Origin: Alistipes putredinis DSM 17216
GTDB taxonomy: Bacteria; Bacteroidota; Bacteroidia; Bacteroidales; Rikenellaceae
Reading direction: 5' to 3'
Assembly (NCBI RefSeq): GCF_000154465.1
Contig: NZ_DS499580.1
Span: 415,643-479,642, forward strand
Length of the DNA: 64,000 bases
Shown: piece by piece, positions 9,269 through 19,462 of the stretch
Numbering within the stretch: the stretch's first letter is position 1
Layout: every line of letters begins with the position of its first letter
The notes under the pieces: model-generated
Told to the model about the DNA's origin: nothing
Databases searched by the model: none
The model's input: the letters and a program-made list of their open reading frames with translations, nothing else
Translations under genes and position numbers: made by a program

Positions 9269-10453
9269 CTACCGGATTTTTTCGGCAATGGCTTTGGCAA
9301 GTGCCGTGCAGCATTGTGCCCCCTGATCGTCGTATCCCTGTTTCATTTCTGTCGGCTGGCAGATGGCCTCCCATTTCATTTTCTGGGCGAATTCTCCCAG
9401 CAGGCGTACCGCTGCTCCAGCCCAGGTATAGGAGCCGAAATAGGCGAATTTCCGGCAGGGAATGCAACGTTCGCTGATTTTTTGCAGCAGGGACCCGACT
9501 TCGGGGAAGAGTTCGCCGTTGTAGGTCGGAGAACCCACGATCAGCGTGTCGTATTTGAAAATGTCGCGGATGACATTCGAAATGTCGGCATACGAAAGGT
9601 TGTAAACGATGATGTTTTTTACACCCTGTACGGTCAGCTCCCGAGCGATTTTCTCGGCCATCTGGGCCGTATTGCCATACATCGAACCATAGGCGATCAC
9701 CACACCCGGTTCGCCTTCGTAGCGACTCAACTGATCGTAGATACCTATTACGCGCCCGATTTCCTGCTGCCATACGGGGCCGTGCGTCGAGCAGATCGTT
9801 TCGATGGGAAGGCCGCTCAGTTTTTGGAGGGCTTTCTGTACGGGGGCGCCGTATTTGCCCACGATGCAGGCGTAGTAGCGGCGCATCTCGTCCCAGAAAT
9901 GGTCCAGCGAAAGCTGGCTGTCCAGGATACCGCCGTTCAGGGCACCGAACGTGCCGAACGCATCCGCCGAGAAGAGTACCTTGTGTTCGGGGCAATAGGT
10001 GACCATCACTTCGGGCCAGTGAACCATCGGCGCCATATAGAACGAGAGGTTTTTTTGGCCGAGCGAAATGCTTTCGCCCTCTTTGACTTCCCGGGTGAGG
10101 GTATGGATGCCGTAATATCCGTCGAGCATCTGAAGGGTTTTGGCATTGCCCACGATCTGCATCTCGGGGTAGAGCAGGCGCAGGGTTTTGATCGAAGAGG
10201 AGTGGTCCGGCTCCATGTGATCGACCACCAGGTAATCGATCGGCCGGTCTTTCAGGATCGCGCGGATATTGTCGATGAACTGTTCGCCGAACGATACTTC
10301 GACCGTGTCGATCAGAGCGACTTTTTCGTCGATGACCAGGTATGAGTTGTAGGAAACGCCGTAAGGAAGCGACCACAGCGATTCGAAACGGGTCGTGGTG
10401 CGGTCATTGACGCCGACGTAGTGTATTCCGGGTAATATTTCTGTAAAAGCCAT
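9269..10453 (-). CDS. FprA-type flavodiiron protein
   Basis: 394 residues. The metallo-beta-lactamase-like diiron domain has H79-x-E81-x-D83-H84 (DHMEPDHSS), a later His in MVHWPEV, Asp in FSADAFG and His in STHGPVW. The flavodoxin domain (FMN) begins near residue 252 with AYGSMYGNTAQMAE and contains VGSPTYNGELF. Flavodiiron proteins reduce O2 or NO to water or N2O and protect anaerobes. It is a single gene, read leftward, ended by the shared terminator at 9209-9246. Confidence 0.95.
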   Translation of the reverse strand: MAFTEILPGIHYVGVNDRTTTRFESLWSLPYGVSYNSYLVIDEKVALIDTVEVSFGEQFIDNIRAILKDRPIDYLVVDHMEPDHSSSIKTLRLLYPEMQIVGNAKTLQMLDGYYGIHTLTREVKEGESISLGQKNLSFYMAPMVHWPEVMVTYCPEHKVLFSADAFGTFGALNGGILDSQLSLDHFWDEMRRYYACIVGKYGAPVQKALQKLSGLPIETICSTHGPVWQQEIGRVIGIYDQLSRYEGEPGVVIAYGSMYGNTAQMAEKIARELTVQGVKNIIVYNLSYADISNVIRDIFKYDTLIVGSPTYNGELFPEVGSLLQKISERCIPCRKFAYFGSYTWAGAAVRLLGEFAQKMKWEAICQPTEMKQGYDDQGAQCCTALAKAIAEKIR

Positions 10454-10694
10454 AAATTGTTTAGGTTTTGATTCGGCGCGAAGATACGAAAAAAATCGTT
10501 TCGATCCATTGCTGCCGAATTTTATATATTATAAGGTGTCGAATAAGAGCGGGGTGTAAAACCGGTATTTTTCCGCTGCTTTGTCGGGCAAATGGCTTTT
10601 CCGCGCCGGTCAGATCTTAAATTGGTCAATATGGGATTTGAAAGGAGATAAATCCGAATATACGTGCTTTTTTTGATTATTTTGAATACGGTTA

Positions 10695-10726
10695 TTTGCT
10701 TATGAAGCAATTAATTTCTATATTTG
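10695..10726 (+). promoter_or_regulatory. Promoter of the susC-susD operon
   Basis: TTTG at 10695-10698, a 20-nt spacer and TATATTTG at 10719-10726, a near-consensus Bacteroidetes promoter 42 bases before the susC ATG. The remainder of the 315-bp gap 10454-10768 holds the flavodiiron leader region on the other strand and no gene that I can support. Confidence 0.75.
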
Positions 10727-10768
10727 CTCGGAACTTTTATTTCAAACTCAATTTTTAAATTAACGCTT

Positions 10769-13700
10769 ATGATTAAGAAAATTGTACTATCGTTAATTAC
10801 TGTACTGAGTTTCTGTTCGTTGGCTCTTGCGCAAAACAAGCAGGTGACGGGTACGGTTACCGATGAGAAGGGAGAACCTATCATCGGTGCTACGGTTGTG
10901 GCAGAGGGTACGTCTGCCGGTACGACGACCGGAGGAGACGGGCAGTTTACATTGACGGTTCCCGCCAATGCGACGCTCTCGATCTCTTTTATCGGTTACG
11001 AAACCCAGAAGGTGAGCGTAGCCGGTAAGACGCATATCGACGTGACTCTCGGGGAAGAGGCTACGGGCATCGAGGATGTCGTGGTGATCGGTTATGGTAC
11101 GGGTAAGAAGATCGGTTCGGTGATTGGTTCTGTAGATCAGGTGAAGTCCGAGAAGATCGAAAACCGTCCCAGCACCAACGTCGTGGACGCTTTGCAGGGT
11201 CAGGTAGCCGGTCTTCAGATTATGACCGGTAACGGTGAGTTGACTTCGACTTCTTCGATCCGTATTCATGGTCTGGGTTCTATGGGTGCCGATACGTCGC
11301 CGCTGATTCTGTTGGACGGTGCGCCGATTCAGGCTTCGACGCTGCAGACGATCAACCAGAACGATATCGCTTCGGTGAACGTCCTCAAGGACGCTTCGGC
11401 GACTTCGATCTACGGTTCGCGTGCTGCCAACGGTGTTATCTATGTGCAGACCAAAACCGGTCGTCGCAACCAGGAGAGTGTCGATGTGACGCTTACGGGA
11501 CAATACTCCATGTCGAGTGCCGTAGCGCCTGAATTGAATATGATGAGTGCGAACGAGATGTTGGATTATATCGGTGCGGCTGTTGCCGTTCGTTTGTCGG
11601 GCGATGCCTTGACGACTCCTGATAAGATTGCGTCCGGCCGTCAATATTTTATCCGTAATTTCGGTCTGGCTAAGTTCATGGATGAGAACTATAATCCTAT
11701 GAATGACTACAAGTGGTGGAACGAGATTCTTGAGAGAAATGCGCCGATGTATCAGGTCGATCTGTCGGTTTCGGGCGGCTCGGCGAAGACCTCTTACTAT
11801 TTCTCGGGTAACTATGCCAATAAGACCGGTATTCTGCCCGGTTCGGAGTTGGATCGTTACAACTTCCGTACGAATATCGATACCAGGGCTAACAACTGGC
11901 TGCGTTTGGGCTTGAACCTCGGTTTGGGTTATCAGCACAGTTCGGTTGCTGATACGGATGAATCGATGGGCGGTCTGTATGTATCGAACCCGGTGATGGC
12001 ATCGTTGATTACGCCTCCTTACCAGCCTCTCTATGACGATAACGGTCAGATGCTCAATTTCTTTGATGCTACCCAAGCCATCAACCCGTTGATGACTGCA
12101 GACTATATGCCTCGCTGGCAGAATCGTATTACGATGAATGGTATGGCTTTCATTGAACTGACTCCGGTGAAGGGGCTGACGATCCGCTCCTCTCTTGCTG
12201 TGGATGCTTTTGACTGGCGTTCACACGGTGCTTCCAGCCCTGAAACTCCTACTCCTTCGGGTAAGTTCGGTACTGGTAGTGCCAGTGAACTGTTCCAGCG
12301 TTTCTATGAATGGACTTGGACCAATACCGCCGAGTACAAGCATACTTGGAATGAGGTTCATAACTTTACGGCGCTGCTCGGTGAGGAAACCCTCTATCGG
12401 AATAACAACAGCTTCTCTGTAGCTTCGATCGGTATCACCTCTTCGCGCTTCCTGAATATCGCGATGGGTACGGAAGTTTCCGGCGGTCTGCCGACCTACA
12501 GCATCGCACAGTCAGCTTCGAATTCTGTATTTGGCCGTCTTGAATATAACTTCGCAGAGCGTTATTTCATCAGCGGTTTGTTGCGTAACGACGCAAGCTC
12601 GCGTTTCGGTGAGAACAACCGCAATGCGCTTTTCTGGGCTGTCGGCGGTATGTGGAATATCAAGAATGAGACGTTCCTGCGCGACAATCAGACTATCAGT
12701 GATTTGAGTCTGAAAGTGTCTTACGGTACACAGGGTAACTCCGGTATCGGTGACTACAACCACCGTCAATATATGGCTGCGGGTTCGGCTTACGGCGGTT
12801 ACACGACTTGGATGGTATCCGGTATCGGTAACCCTGATCTGATGTGGGAGAGCCAGAATACATTGACCGTGGGTGCCAATATTGAGTTGTGGAGAAAACT
12901 CTCTCTCTCGATTGAATACTATCGCCGTCAAACCAACGATATGCTGATGTCCATTCCGTTGGCTCCGTCAGGTGGTTACAGCGGTCGTGCCGGTAACGTC
13001 GGCGGTATGCGCAACTCCGGTATCGACCTTTCGTTGAACTACGATATTTACGCTTCGAAAGACTGGTTCGTGAATTTCCACGCGACTTTCAACTACAACA
13101 AGAACCAGCTGACCGATCTTTGGGAACCGGGTCTTGAATTCGCTTATATGGGCAACGGTCTGCAGGCTTACAGCGTAGGTGATCCGTTCCCGACTTGGAC
13201 AATGCAGGAGTGGCGCGGTGTCGATCCTGAAACCGGTCTGGATACCTGGACTACGGCAGACGGCGGCATTACTTCCAATTTCAACCAGGCTGCTTTGGTG
13301 AATCTGGGTACTTCGCTTTATGCGCCTTATACCGGCGGTTTCGGTGTGACAGCCGCATGGAAGGGACTCAGCCTGACGGCAGACTTCTCTTGGGTTCACG
13401 GCAACTACGCGCTCAACAATACGATGTATTTCGTTGCTAATGCCGATATGGGACTCTCTTCCCAGTTCAACCAGTGCGACCTGGCATGGGACTATTGGCA
13501 GCAGGAAGGCGACCAGGCGAGATATCCCCGTCTGGACCAGGCGATCAATTTTGACAGCCGTATGCTTGAGAAGGCTTCGTTCCTGCGTCTGAAGTATATC
13601 CAGTTGGCTTATACGCTCCCGAGCCATATTATGGAGAAGACGAAGTTCATCAAGGGCCTTAAGGTTTGGGTCGGTGGCCGTAACCTCTGGACTGTGACGG

Positions 13701-13801
13701 GCTATAACGGCCTGGATCCTGAGGCTGCAGAGAAGGGTGTCGATGTCGATACTTATCCGAATACGCGCGAGTTCACTTTCGGCCTTGAGTTTAAGTTCTA
13801 A
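10769..13801 (+). CDS. susC: SusC/RagA-family TonB-dependent outer membrane transporter
   Basis: 1010 residues starting MIKKIVLSL. Signal peptide to about residue 21 (LALAQ), a carboxypeptidase-regulatory-like domain (VTGTVTDEKGEPIIGATV, ~25-100), a TonB plug (DVVVIGYGTGKK, then LQGQVAGLQI and DASATSIYGSRAANGVI), and a C-terminal beta-barrel ending in FGLEFKF. It imports an oligomeric nutrient in partnership with the SusD lipoprotein next door. No glycosidase, sigma/anti-sigma pair or hybrid regulator is adjacent, so the substrate cannot be guessed. The longer in-frame start at 10724 overlaps the -7 box and is rejected. Confidence 0.95.
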   Translation: MIKKIVLSLITVLSFCSLALAQNKQVTGTVTDEKGEPIIGATVVAEGTSAGTTTGGDGQFTLTVPANATLSISFIGYETQKVSVAGKTHIDVTLGEEATGIEDVVVIGYGTGKKIGSVIGSVDQVKSEKIENRPSTNVVDALQGQVAGLQIMTGNGELTSTSSIRIHGLGSMGADTSPLILLDGAPIQASTLQTINQNDIASVNVLKDASATSIYGSRAANGVIYVQTKTGRRNQESVDVTLTGQYSMSSAVAPELNMMSANEMLDYIGAAVAVRLSGDALTTPDKIASGRQYFIRNFGLAKFMDENYNPMNDYKWWNEILERNAPMYQVDLSVSGGSAKTSYYFSGNYANKTGILPGSELDRYNFRTNIDTRANNWLRLGLNLGLGYQHSSVADTDESMGGLYVSNPVMASLITPPYQPLYDDNGQMLNFFDATQAINPLMTADYMPRWQNRITMNGMAFIELTPVKGLTIRSSLAVDAFDWRSHGASSPETPTPSGKFGTGSASELFQRFYEWTWTNTAEYKHTWNEVHNFTALLGEETLYRNNNSFSVASIGITSSRFLNIAMGTEVSGGLPTYSIAQSASNSVFGRLEYNFAERYFISGLLRNDASSRFGENNRNALFWAVGGMWNIKNETFLRDNQTISDLSLKVSYGTQGNSGIGDYNHRQYMAAGSAYGGYTTWMVSGIGNPDLMWESQNTLTVGANIELWRKLSLSIEYYRRQTNDMLMSIPLAPSGGYSGRAGNVGGMRNSGIDLSLNYDIYASKDWFVNFHATFNYNKNQLTDLWEPGLEFAYMGNGLQAYSVGDPFPTWTMQEWRGVDPETGLDTWTTADGGITSNFNQAALVNLGTSLYAPYTGGFGVTAAWKGLSLTADFSWVHGNYALNNTMYFVANADMGLSSQFNQCDLAWDYWQQEGDQARYPRLDQAINFDSRMLEKASFLRLKYIQLAYTLPSHIMEKTKFIKGLKVWVGGRNLWTVTGYNGLDPEAAEKGVDVDTYPNTREFTFGLEFKF

Positions 13802-13844
13802 TTTTCAGTGTTCATTATAAAAAAATAAATACAAGGCTTAGACT

Positions 13845-15379
13845 ATGAAAAAGATAATAAATTCGATTTTGGCATTCGTTACCCTCTTTTCTGTGACGTC
13901 GTGCGACTTGGATATGGACCCCGAAACGGCGATCCGGCCCGAGGATGCGTACACCATGGAATATTGCGAGGGTGTGAGAGGTTACGTTTATGTGGACCTG
14001 AAAGCGCTCCTTTCCGGTGGTTTCTACTCGATACCGGACCTTTATGTGGATGTTCTGAATGTTTGCATCGGTAGCGGTAATCAGGGTATCTATCCTTTCA
14101 ACTGGCGTTTGCATCCCACTGATCAGGATGTAACGTCGTTCTGGTCCAGTTATTATACGACGATGATGCATATCAACTATGCGATCCGTCATATGGATGC
14201 AGCTTACGAATATCTTACTCCCGACGAGCAAAAGAAAGTGGATGTTTACAAAGGCGAGATGTATTTCTTCCGCGCCTATGTAATGCACCGTGCCGCGCTG
14301 CTTTTCTGTGAGGACTATGATCCGGACAAGGCCGCTGATCAGTTGGGTCTTCCCTATCTGAAAGAGTGGGAGCCGGAAGCGAAACTGGCTCGCGGTACGT
14401 TGGCAAAGTTGTATGAGAACGTAGAGGCAGACCTCGTAGAAGCTGAAAAAACCGTGACTGCTCAGGGTACTCCGACGGATCAGATTTACCTGACCAAAGA
14501 TGCCATTACCGCATTCCGCGCCGAGCTGGCACTGCATCTCCACCAGTACACGGAGGCCAGCCAGTATGCCCAGTCGCTTTACGGCACCTATCCTTTGGTG
14601 ACAACGGCTGAAGGTCTCGAAAGAATGTGGCGCGAGGATACTTCTACCGAGAATATCCTGCAGTTGGAGGTATTGCGTACGACCATGACGACTGTGAACT
14701 CGTTCGGTAGCTATCTGAACAGCAGCTGGAAGCCGAATTTGGGGGAATACTTTTATGCTCCTACTTATATTCCGGAGCAGCATATTGTCAAGTTGTTCAA
14801 AGATGCCGATTTCCGTACGGATATTTTCCTTGTTAAGAATGCCAATGTTACGATCAGTGGAAATAAGGGGGTCGGAGTTCTTATTGGTAAGTTCCGCGGT
14901 AACAAGAATTTCCAGACCAATACGACTACGTTGGTTTATCGCAACAGACCTAAGATGTTCCGTATCTCCCAAATGTATCTGGTCGATGCCGAGGCGCAGT
15001 ATCGTTTGGACCCTGCTAAAGGTTTGGATCCGCTGAACCAGTTGCGTACGGCCCGTGGTCTGACAGCCCTTACGGCGGATGATGTGAAGGATGATGTTAC
15101 GTTGCTTGACGGCACGAAGATATCTGGACTTTTCAATGCTTTCAGGAAGAGCGCGGCCGCGAGATGCTTGCCGAGGGTACGCGTCTTTACGACCTGAAGC
15201 GTTGGGGGCAGGGTTTCCGGCGTAATGTCAATACGAGTCTTGCTCCTTTGGTTGACAATGTGTCTTATTTGCAGACTATGAAACAGACTGCTGGTAGCCC
15301 GAAGTTCGTATGGCCTATTCCGAATAGCGAGCTGACGCAGAACCCGAATTTCGGTAGCCAGAACCAGGGATATTTGTAA
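13845..15379 (+). pseudogene. susD: SusD/RagB-family lipoprotein with a frameshift
   Basis: The first frame (13845-15197) encodes a lipoprotein signal (SVTSC lipobox), the SusD helical repeats and most of the domain, then becomes nonsense after LFNAF. The expected SusD C-terminus (REMLAEGTRLYDLKRWG to the end) continues in another frame to 15379. Around 15141-15146 the sequence reads ttcagg where ttccagg would restore LFNAFQEERGREMLAEG, so one base appears missing. SusD caps SusC and binds the glycan. It is either a recent inactivation or a sequencing error; the SusC partner is intact. Confidence 0.85.
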
Positions 15380-15411
15380 TAGATATCTTTGATCTGACAA
15401 GATATGTGAAG

Positions 15412-15440
15412 GATCGACCCGTTACGGGTCGATCTTTTTT
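15412..15440 (+). terminator. Rho-independent terminator after susD
   Basis: A 10-bp perfect stem GATCGACCCG (15412-15421) with CGGGTCGATC (15425-15434), a 3-nt loop and six T. Confidence 0.92.
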
Positions 15441-15844
15441 ATTTTGCGATCATATTGAATGAATGGGTTGGTATGGATTCTCCTTTTTCGTTGAGAGGTT
15501 CAGCTTCTCTTTTCTGACGCGGTTTGGAAATGGATTCGGGATTCCGGATATACTGTCGCAGGAGGATTTTCGGACCTTGCAGTCTGATGCAAATAATCCG
15601 GAATAATGCAATATGCCTGTTTTTTCTTGGTGATAAGTGGGCTTTATCGGTCGGGATATTTTTGTCAATGTGGTGCGTGTCCCGGGGTGTTCGGGAAAGC
15701 AGTGATATTTATGTGTTCGTTCGTAGTACACTTCCGGATTTTGTTGCCGGGCACGAGCGATGCCGGTGGCGTTGTCTTTTCTCTCTTTTGGGTATAGGGA
15801 AAAGGGAGGGGAGGATCCGCAAAACAGTGTGTCGGAGGCGGGAT
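15441..15844. other. 404-bp gap without a supportable gene
   Basis: Open frames exist on both strands (for example 15524-15895 plus and 15450-15731 minus) but neither encodes anything recognisable, and they overlap each other or the downstream gene. I see no RNA gene or repeat. Composition is more AT-rich than the flanking genes. Confidence 0.5.
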
Positions 15845-17293
15845 TCAGGCTTTTCCCTTGCTTCGGGTAAGGCCCTGCGGCAGGGAGAGCGATAGCCGTG
15901 AGAAGCTGACGACGGAACCGGCCAGGGCAAACCCTCCGGCAAGCAACAGGGCGATATGGCAGCCGTTTTCCGGGTCGATATGGAACAGCAGGGCTACCAG
16001 AGCCGCTCCGGTCGTCTGTCCCGTGAGCCGGGCTGTTGCCAGCATACCGCTGGCGCTTCCGCTTCGCTCGGGCGGTGCGGAGGCGATCAGGATGCTGTTG
16101 TTGGGAGATTGGAACAGGCCGAATCCGAGGCCGCAGAGCAGGAGTCGCCAGACGATGTCGGCGACGTGGGGTTGCTCGGGCAGAAAAGCCAGCAGAACCA
16201 CGCCCGCCGCCATGATAAGCAGTCCTACGCCGCCCATGGCTCCTGCGTGGATCCGTTCGACCAGCAAGCCGGCGATCGGAGCCACGACCATAATGATAGC
16301 GGGCCAGGCAGTGAGGATCAGGCCCGTATGTACTTCTGTATATCCGAATGTCTTTTGCAGGTAGAAGGGAAGCGCGACCATAGCGAGCATCTGGGCGATG
16401 AACGAGCAGATCGAGGTGATGACCGAAACCGAGAAGATCGGGATGCGCAGCAGGTCGAAGGGGAGGATCGGATAGGGTTTGTGGAGCTGGCTGCGCACGA
16501 ACAGTGTGCCGATGACGACCAGCAGAATGACGCTTATTCCGATATAGCTGGGTTTGAGGCCGTGCGAGTAACCTTCGATCGAAGCGATCAGCAATCCGAA
16601 GGTGAGGGCGTTCATCAACCCGTCCCGCCAGTCGAAGTGGCGGCCCCGGATGCGTACCGGATTTTTAGGCAGGAATCGGTAGCTCAACAAACACGCGATG
16701 AGTCCGATCGGGATGTTGATAGCGAAAAGCCAGGGCCAGGTGGCGATGGAGAGAATGCCCGAAGCCAATGTGGGGCCGGCCACCGAGGAGACGGCTACGA
16801 CCGTAGCATTCACGCCCATTCCGCGTCCCAGGTGCCGGCGGGGGTATATCAGGCGGATCAGCGTGGTATTGACGCTCGTGATGGCTGCCGCCCCGAATCC
16901 CTGGCAGACGCGGGCCGTGACCAGCGTGGCGAGAGAGTCGGACAACGTGCAGCCCAGTGAGGCGACGATGAAGATACCCAGTCCCCCGATGTAGATTTTA
17001 CGGTAGCCGATCACGTCGCCCAATGCTGAAAACGAGAGCAGGGAAACCACGATGGCTAACTGATAGGCATTGACGATCCAGATCGAATTGGCCGACGAGA
17101 TGCCCAGCATACGGGCCATGGTCGGCAGAGCGACGTTGGCGATGGCTCCGTCTATGACCGAGAGCGATACGCCGAAAGCTACGGCGAGGATGGCCCAGAA
17201 TCGGGTCGGCATGGGAAGGCCGTCCCACTCCCTGTTGCCGGCCAGACGGGGTGCTGCACCCTGTATCGGAATTTGTCGCAGACCTGCTTTCAT
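15845..17293 (-). CDS. MFS transporter, DHA2 (EmrB/QacA-type) drug exporter
   Basis: 482 residues with about 14 hydrophobic helices. The family signatures are AIANVALPTMARMLG in helix 1, IWIVNAYQLAIVV in helix 2 and the motif-C-like GVNATVVAVSSVAGPTLASG. These are proton-driven exporters of lipophilic drugs or similar compounds. Start taken at the ATG 17293 (MKAGLRQIP); the frame extends upstream to 17428 through sequence that looks non-coding. A possible -7 box (TACCTTTG, minus strand) lies at 17385-17392. No adaptor or TolC-like partner is adjacent. Confidence 0.9.
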   Translation of the reverse strand: MKAGLRQIPIQGAAPRLAGNREWDGLPMPTRFWAILAVAFGVSLSVIDGAIANVALPTMARMLGISSANSIWIVNAYQLAIVVSLLSFSALGDVIGYRKIYIGGLGIFIVASLGCTLSDSLATLVTARVCQGFGAAAITSVNTTLIRLIYPRRHLGRGMGVNATVVAVSSVAGPTLASGILSIATWPWLFAINIPIGLIACLLSYRFLPKNPVRIRGRHFDWRDGLMNALTFGLLIASIEGYSHGLKPSYIGISVILLVVIGTLFVRSQLHKPYPILPFDLLRIPIFSVSVITSICSFIAQMLAMVALPFYLQKTFGYTEVHTGLILTAWPAIIMVVAPIAGLLVERIHAGAMGGVGLLIMAAGVVLLAFLPEQPHVADIVWRLLLCGLGFGLFQSPNNSILIASAPPERSGSASGMLATARLTGQTTGAALVALLFHIDPENGCHIALLLAGGFALAGSVVSFSRLSLSLPQGLTRSKGKA

Positions 17294-17506
17294 CGTAAAA
17301 GAATCCTCTTGCAAAGGTGCGGAAAAAGCCGCGTGCAAGGTAAATTTATCGGCATTTTGCCGGGCGAAGTACCTAAAGCGGAGGCAAAGGTACGAATAAA
17401 TACGGTCGGATGGACCGTCCGTCGGCATTTTCGGGTGTCTGGAAGCAGCCGGATATTTGTGGGAGAAAACGACCGGTTCGACGTTTTGCGGGGCAGGATG
17501 TGCCGG

Positions 17507-18043
17507 TCAGAGGATTTTCTGGAATGCGATGCGAGGATCTCCGGCGTAATGTATTTCTCCGCAGCGGACGAAGCCGAATTTGGCCAGCAGGCGGAGCATG
17601 CAACGGTTGTCGAAGTTGGTGTCTATCCGGAAGCTGCCTGTGCCGCGCTCCCGGGCCAATGTCATGGTGCGGCGCATGAATTCGGTCGCTATGCCCTGTC
17701 CTTTGACCTCCTGTGCGACGGCCAGACGGTGCAGGACGACGTATGGGGCTTGGTCGAGCCACGTGCCGTCGATTTCGGCATAGGCCGGTTCGCCGTCGAA
17801 GACGACAGCCCCGTAAGCGACGACGAGTCCTGTGTGAGTACATAGTACGTGGCCGTATCCGCGGTCGATGTCGTCCGTTATATGTGCCGCCGCCGGGTAG
17901 CCGTTCTGCCATTGGCGACTTCCCCGCAGGCGCATCTGCGCCTGGGCCTGGCGGATGATCGTGCAGATACGCTCCAGATCGTCGGGAAGTGTCGGGCGGA
18001 AGAGCAGACTGTCTGTCTGAAGGACGGTTGTCGTTGCGTTCAT
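17507..18043 (-). CDS. GNAT family N-acetyltransferase
   Basis: 178 residues with the acetyl-CoA-binding loop VKGQGIATEF, preceded by the beta4 strand LHRLAVAQE. The C-terminal FGFVRCGEIHY is typical of GNAT enzymes. It transfers an acetyl group from acetyl-CoA to an amine; the acceptor is unknown. It follows the retropepsin-like gene on the same strand after a 72-bp gap. The gap 17294-17506 to the MFS gene holds only the MFS leader. Confidence 0.88.
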   Translation of the reverse strand: MNATTTVLQTDSLLFRPTLPDDLERICTIIRQAQAQMRLRGSRQWQNGYPAAAHITDDIDRGYGHVLCTHTGLVVAYGAVVFDGEPAYAEIDGTWLDQAPYVVLHRLAVAQEVKGQGIATEFMRRTMTLARERGTGSFRIDTNFDNRCMLRLLAKFGFVRCGEIHYAGDPRIAFQKIL

Positions 18044-18115
18044 CGTCTTGCGAAAAATTTTTAGGAAGGGACGGGCAGTTCGGTCGTGCAGGGTGCGGGA
18101 CGGAAACCGCCGGAT

Positions 18116-19456
18116 TTATTCCGCCGTAACGAACATCCGGCCGAAGTCGAAGACGATGCGGTCGAACTTTTCGAAAAGGTCCATTCCGAGCGAACCGAAA
18201 TAGGGTTGTTCGGATGCGGGGCCGAAGTCGGCTGTGACAGTCACCTTTTTCAGGGTGCGGGAGCCGTCGCCGATCGTGAAGGTTATATTCTTCAGGTCGT
18301 AACCCGTACCTCGCAAAATTCCGCCGAAACCTCCTGCGGCCGTTTCCCGCTTTTTCCCGCTGCGGTCGATCTCTTCGCGGTGCAGGGTGTAGTAGTTCGG
18401 CGAAAGTCCCGTGCGGGAGTTGCCCGTGTCGAAGACCATCGGGACGGTGTCTTTTCCGGCGACGAGCGTGTTGAGAATATATTGTCCCGAGGAGGTGTCG
18501 TGCATCAGGTTTCGCCCGCTTGCAGGTGTCGGTTCCGGAGTGGCGGGCAGGAGAAAGAAACCCTCTTTGGGGCGAAGCTCGATCTGGCCGGCCAGACGCA
18601 TGAAGTCGGTGCCGAGGACGGCTTCGATATGGCCGATTTGGTCCGAAGCCTCGTCGTTGTCGAAGACCATGAAGTAGGGGTGGCGGATCGTGACCGGTCC
18701 GATCTGCATGGAGTCGGTCGTGGCGAATTTCACGAATCCGTTGCCGCCGATACCGCTCACGGAAATCGAATCGCAGATGATTTCGAGGTCGTGGCGCTTG
18801 GCGAATTCCGCCGAAACGAAGCTGGCGCCGCTGCAACCCGTGTCGAAGATGAAGCGCTCGGTGCGGCCGCCGATCGTTATGTCGGTATAGAAGTTATGGA
18901 CCTTTTTGTCCGTGCCGTCCAGCGGGCTTTTGACCGTTTCGCTTCCGACGGTCAGCGGCAGCCGGATTTCGCCGTCGGGTTTCGTGAGCGACGTGCGCGG
19001 ATGTCGGGCCATGGTTTGGAACCACCGTTGGGTCGCCAGGGTCGAAGCCCTCTCTTCCTCGCTCTGTCCGGCAGCGAACTGGGTGAGCAGGTCGGCCGCC
19101 TGTTCGTAGGCGCCCAGCTCCTGCAGGTTGCCGATAAGCATGGAGAGGAGCCAGCCGAGCATCGAGCCTTCGGGATCGGCGAAGAGTTCCTGTTGGTAGT
19201 CGTTGAGCAGCGTTCCGATGGCATTGCAGCTCTCCGGCAGCCGGTTGAAATGACTGCCCAGAGAGGCTTCGCAGAGCAGCCGGACGAAGGGCGACAGTTC
19301 GTCGCGGATCTCCGGGTAGCATGCTTCGAGCCGGAACCACTCCTGGGCGTTGATCAGAGCGGCGGCCTGTTCGTCGGCTGTCGGTACGGCAGGCTGTTCC
19401 TCTGCCGACAGGGGCAGGGTGAAAACGAGGAAGAGGGCGAGCAGCAGTTTTTTCAT
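18116..19456 (-). CDS. Secreted retropepsin-like aspartic protease
   Basis: 446 residues. A signal peptide (MKKLLLALFLVFTLPLSA) is followed by an alpha-helical region (~25-170) and two aspartyl-protease-like lobes: FDTGCSGASFV near residue 205 and VFDTGNSRTGL near residue 348. Two D-T-G motifs in one chain allow a pepsin-like monomeric active site, whereas many bacterial clan AA proteins have one. The substrate is unknown; the location is periplasmic or outer-surface. It starts six bases after the MscS gene, so the two are co-transcribed. Confidence 0.85.
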   Translation of the reverse strand: MKKLLLALFLVFTLPLSAEEQPAVPTADEQAAALINAQEWFRLEACYPEIRDELSPFVRLLCEASLGSHFNRLPESCNAIGTLLNDYQQELFADPEGSMLGWLLSMLIGNLQELGAYEQAADLLTQFAAGQSEEERASTLATQRWFQTMARHPRTSLTKPDGEIRLPLTVGSETVKSPLDGTDKKVHNFYTDITIGGRTERFIFDTGCSGASFVSAEFAKRHDLEIICDSISVSGIGGNGFVKFATTDSMQIGPVTIRHPYFMVFDNDEASDQIGHIEAVLGTDFMRLAGQIELRPKEGFFLLPATPEPTPASGRNLMHDTSSGQYILNTLVAGKDTVPMVFDTGNSRTGLSPNYYTLHREEIDRSGKKRETAAGGFGGILRGTGYDLKNITFTIGDGSRTLKKVTVTADFGPASEQPYFGSLGMDLFEKFDRIVFDFGRMFVTAE

Positions 19457-19462
19457 AGCGTC

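Noticed and set aside
15524..15895. A 123-codon frame between susD and the MFS gene
   Set aside because: It overlaps the MFS gene, has no family resemblance and no promoter.
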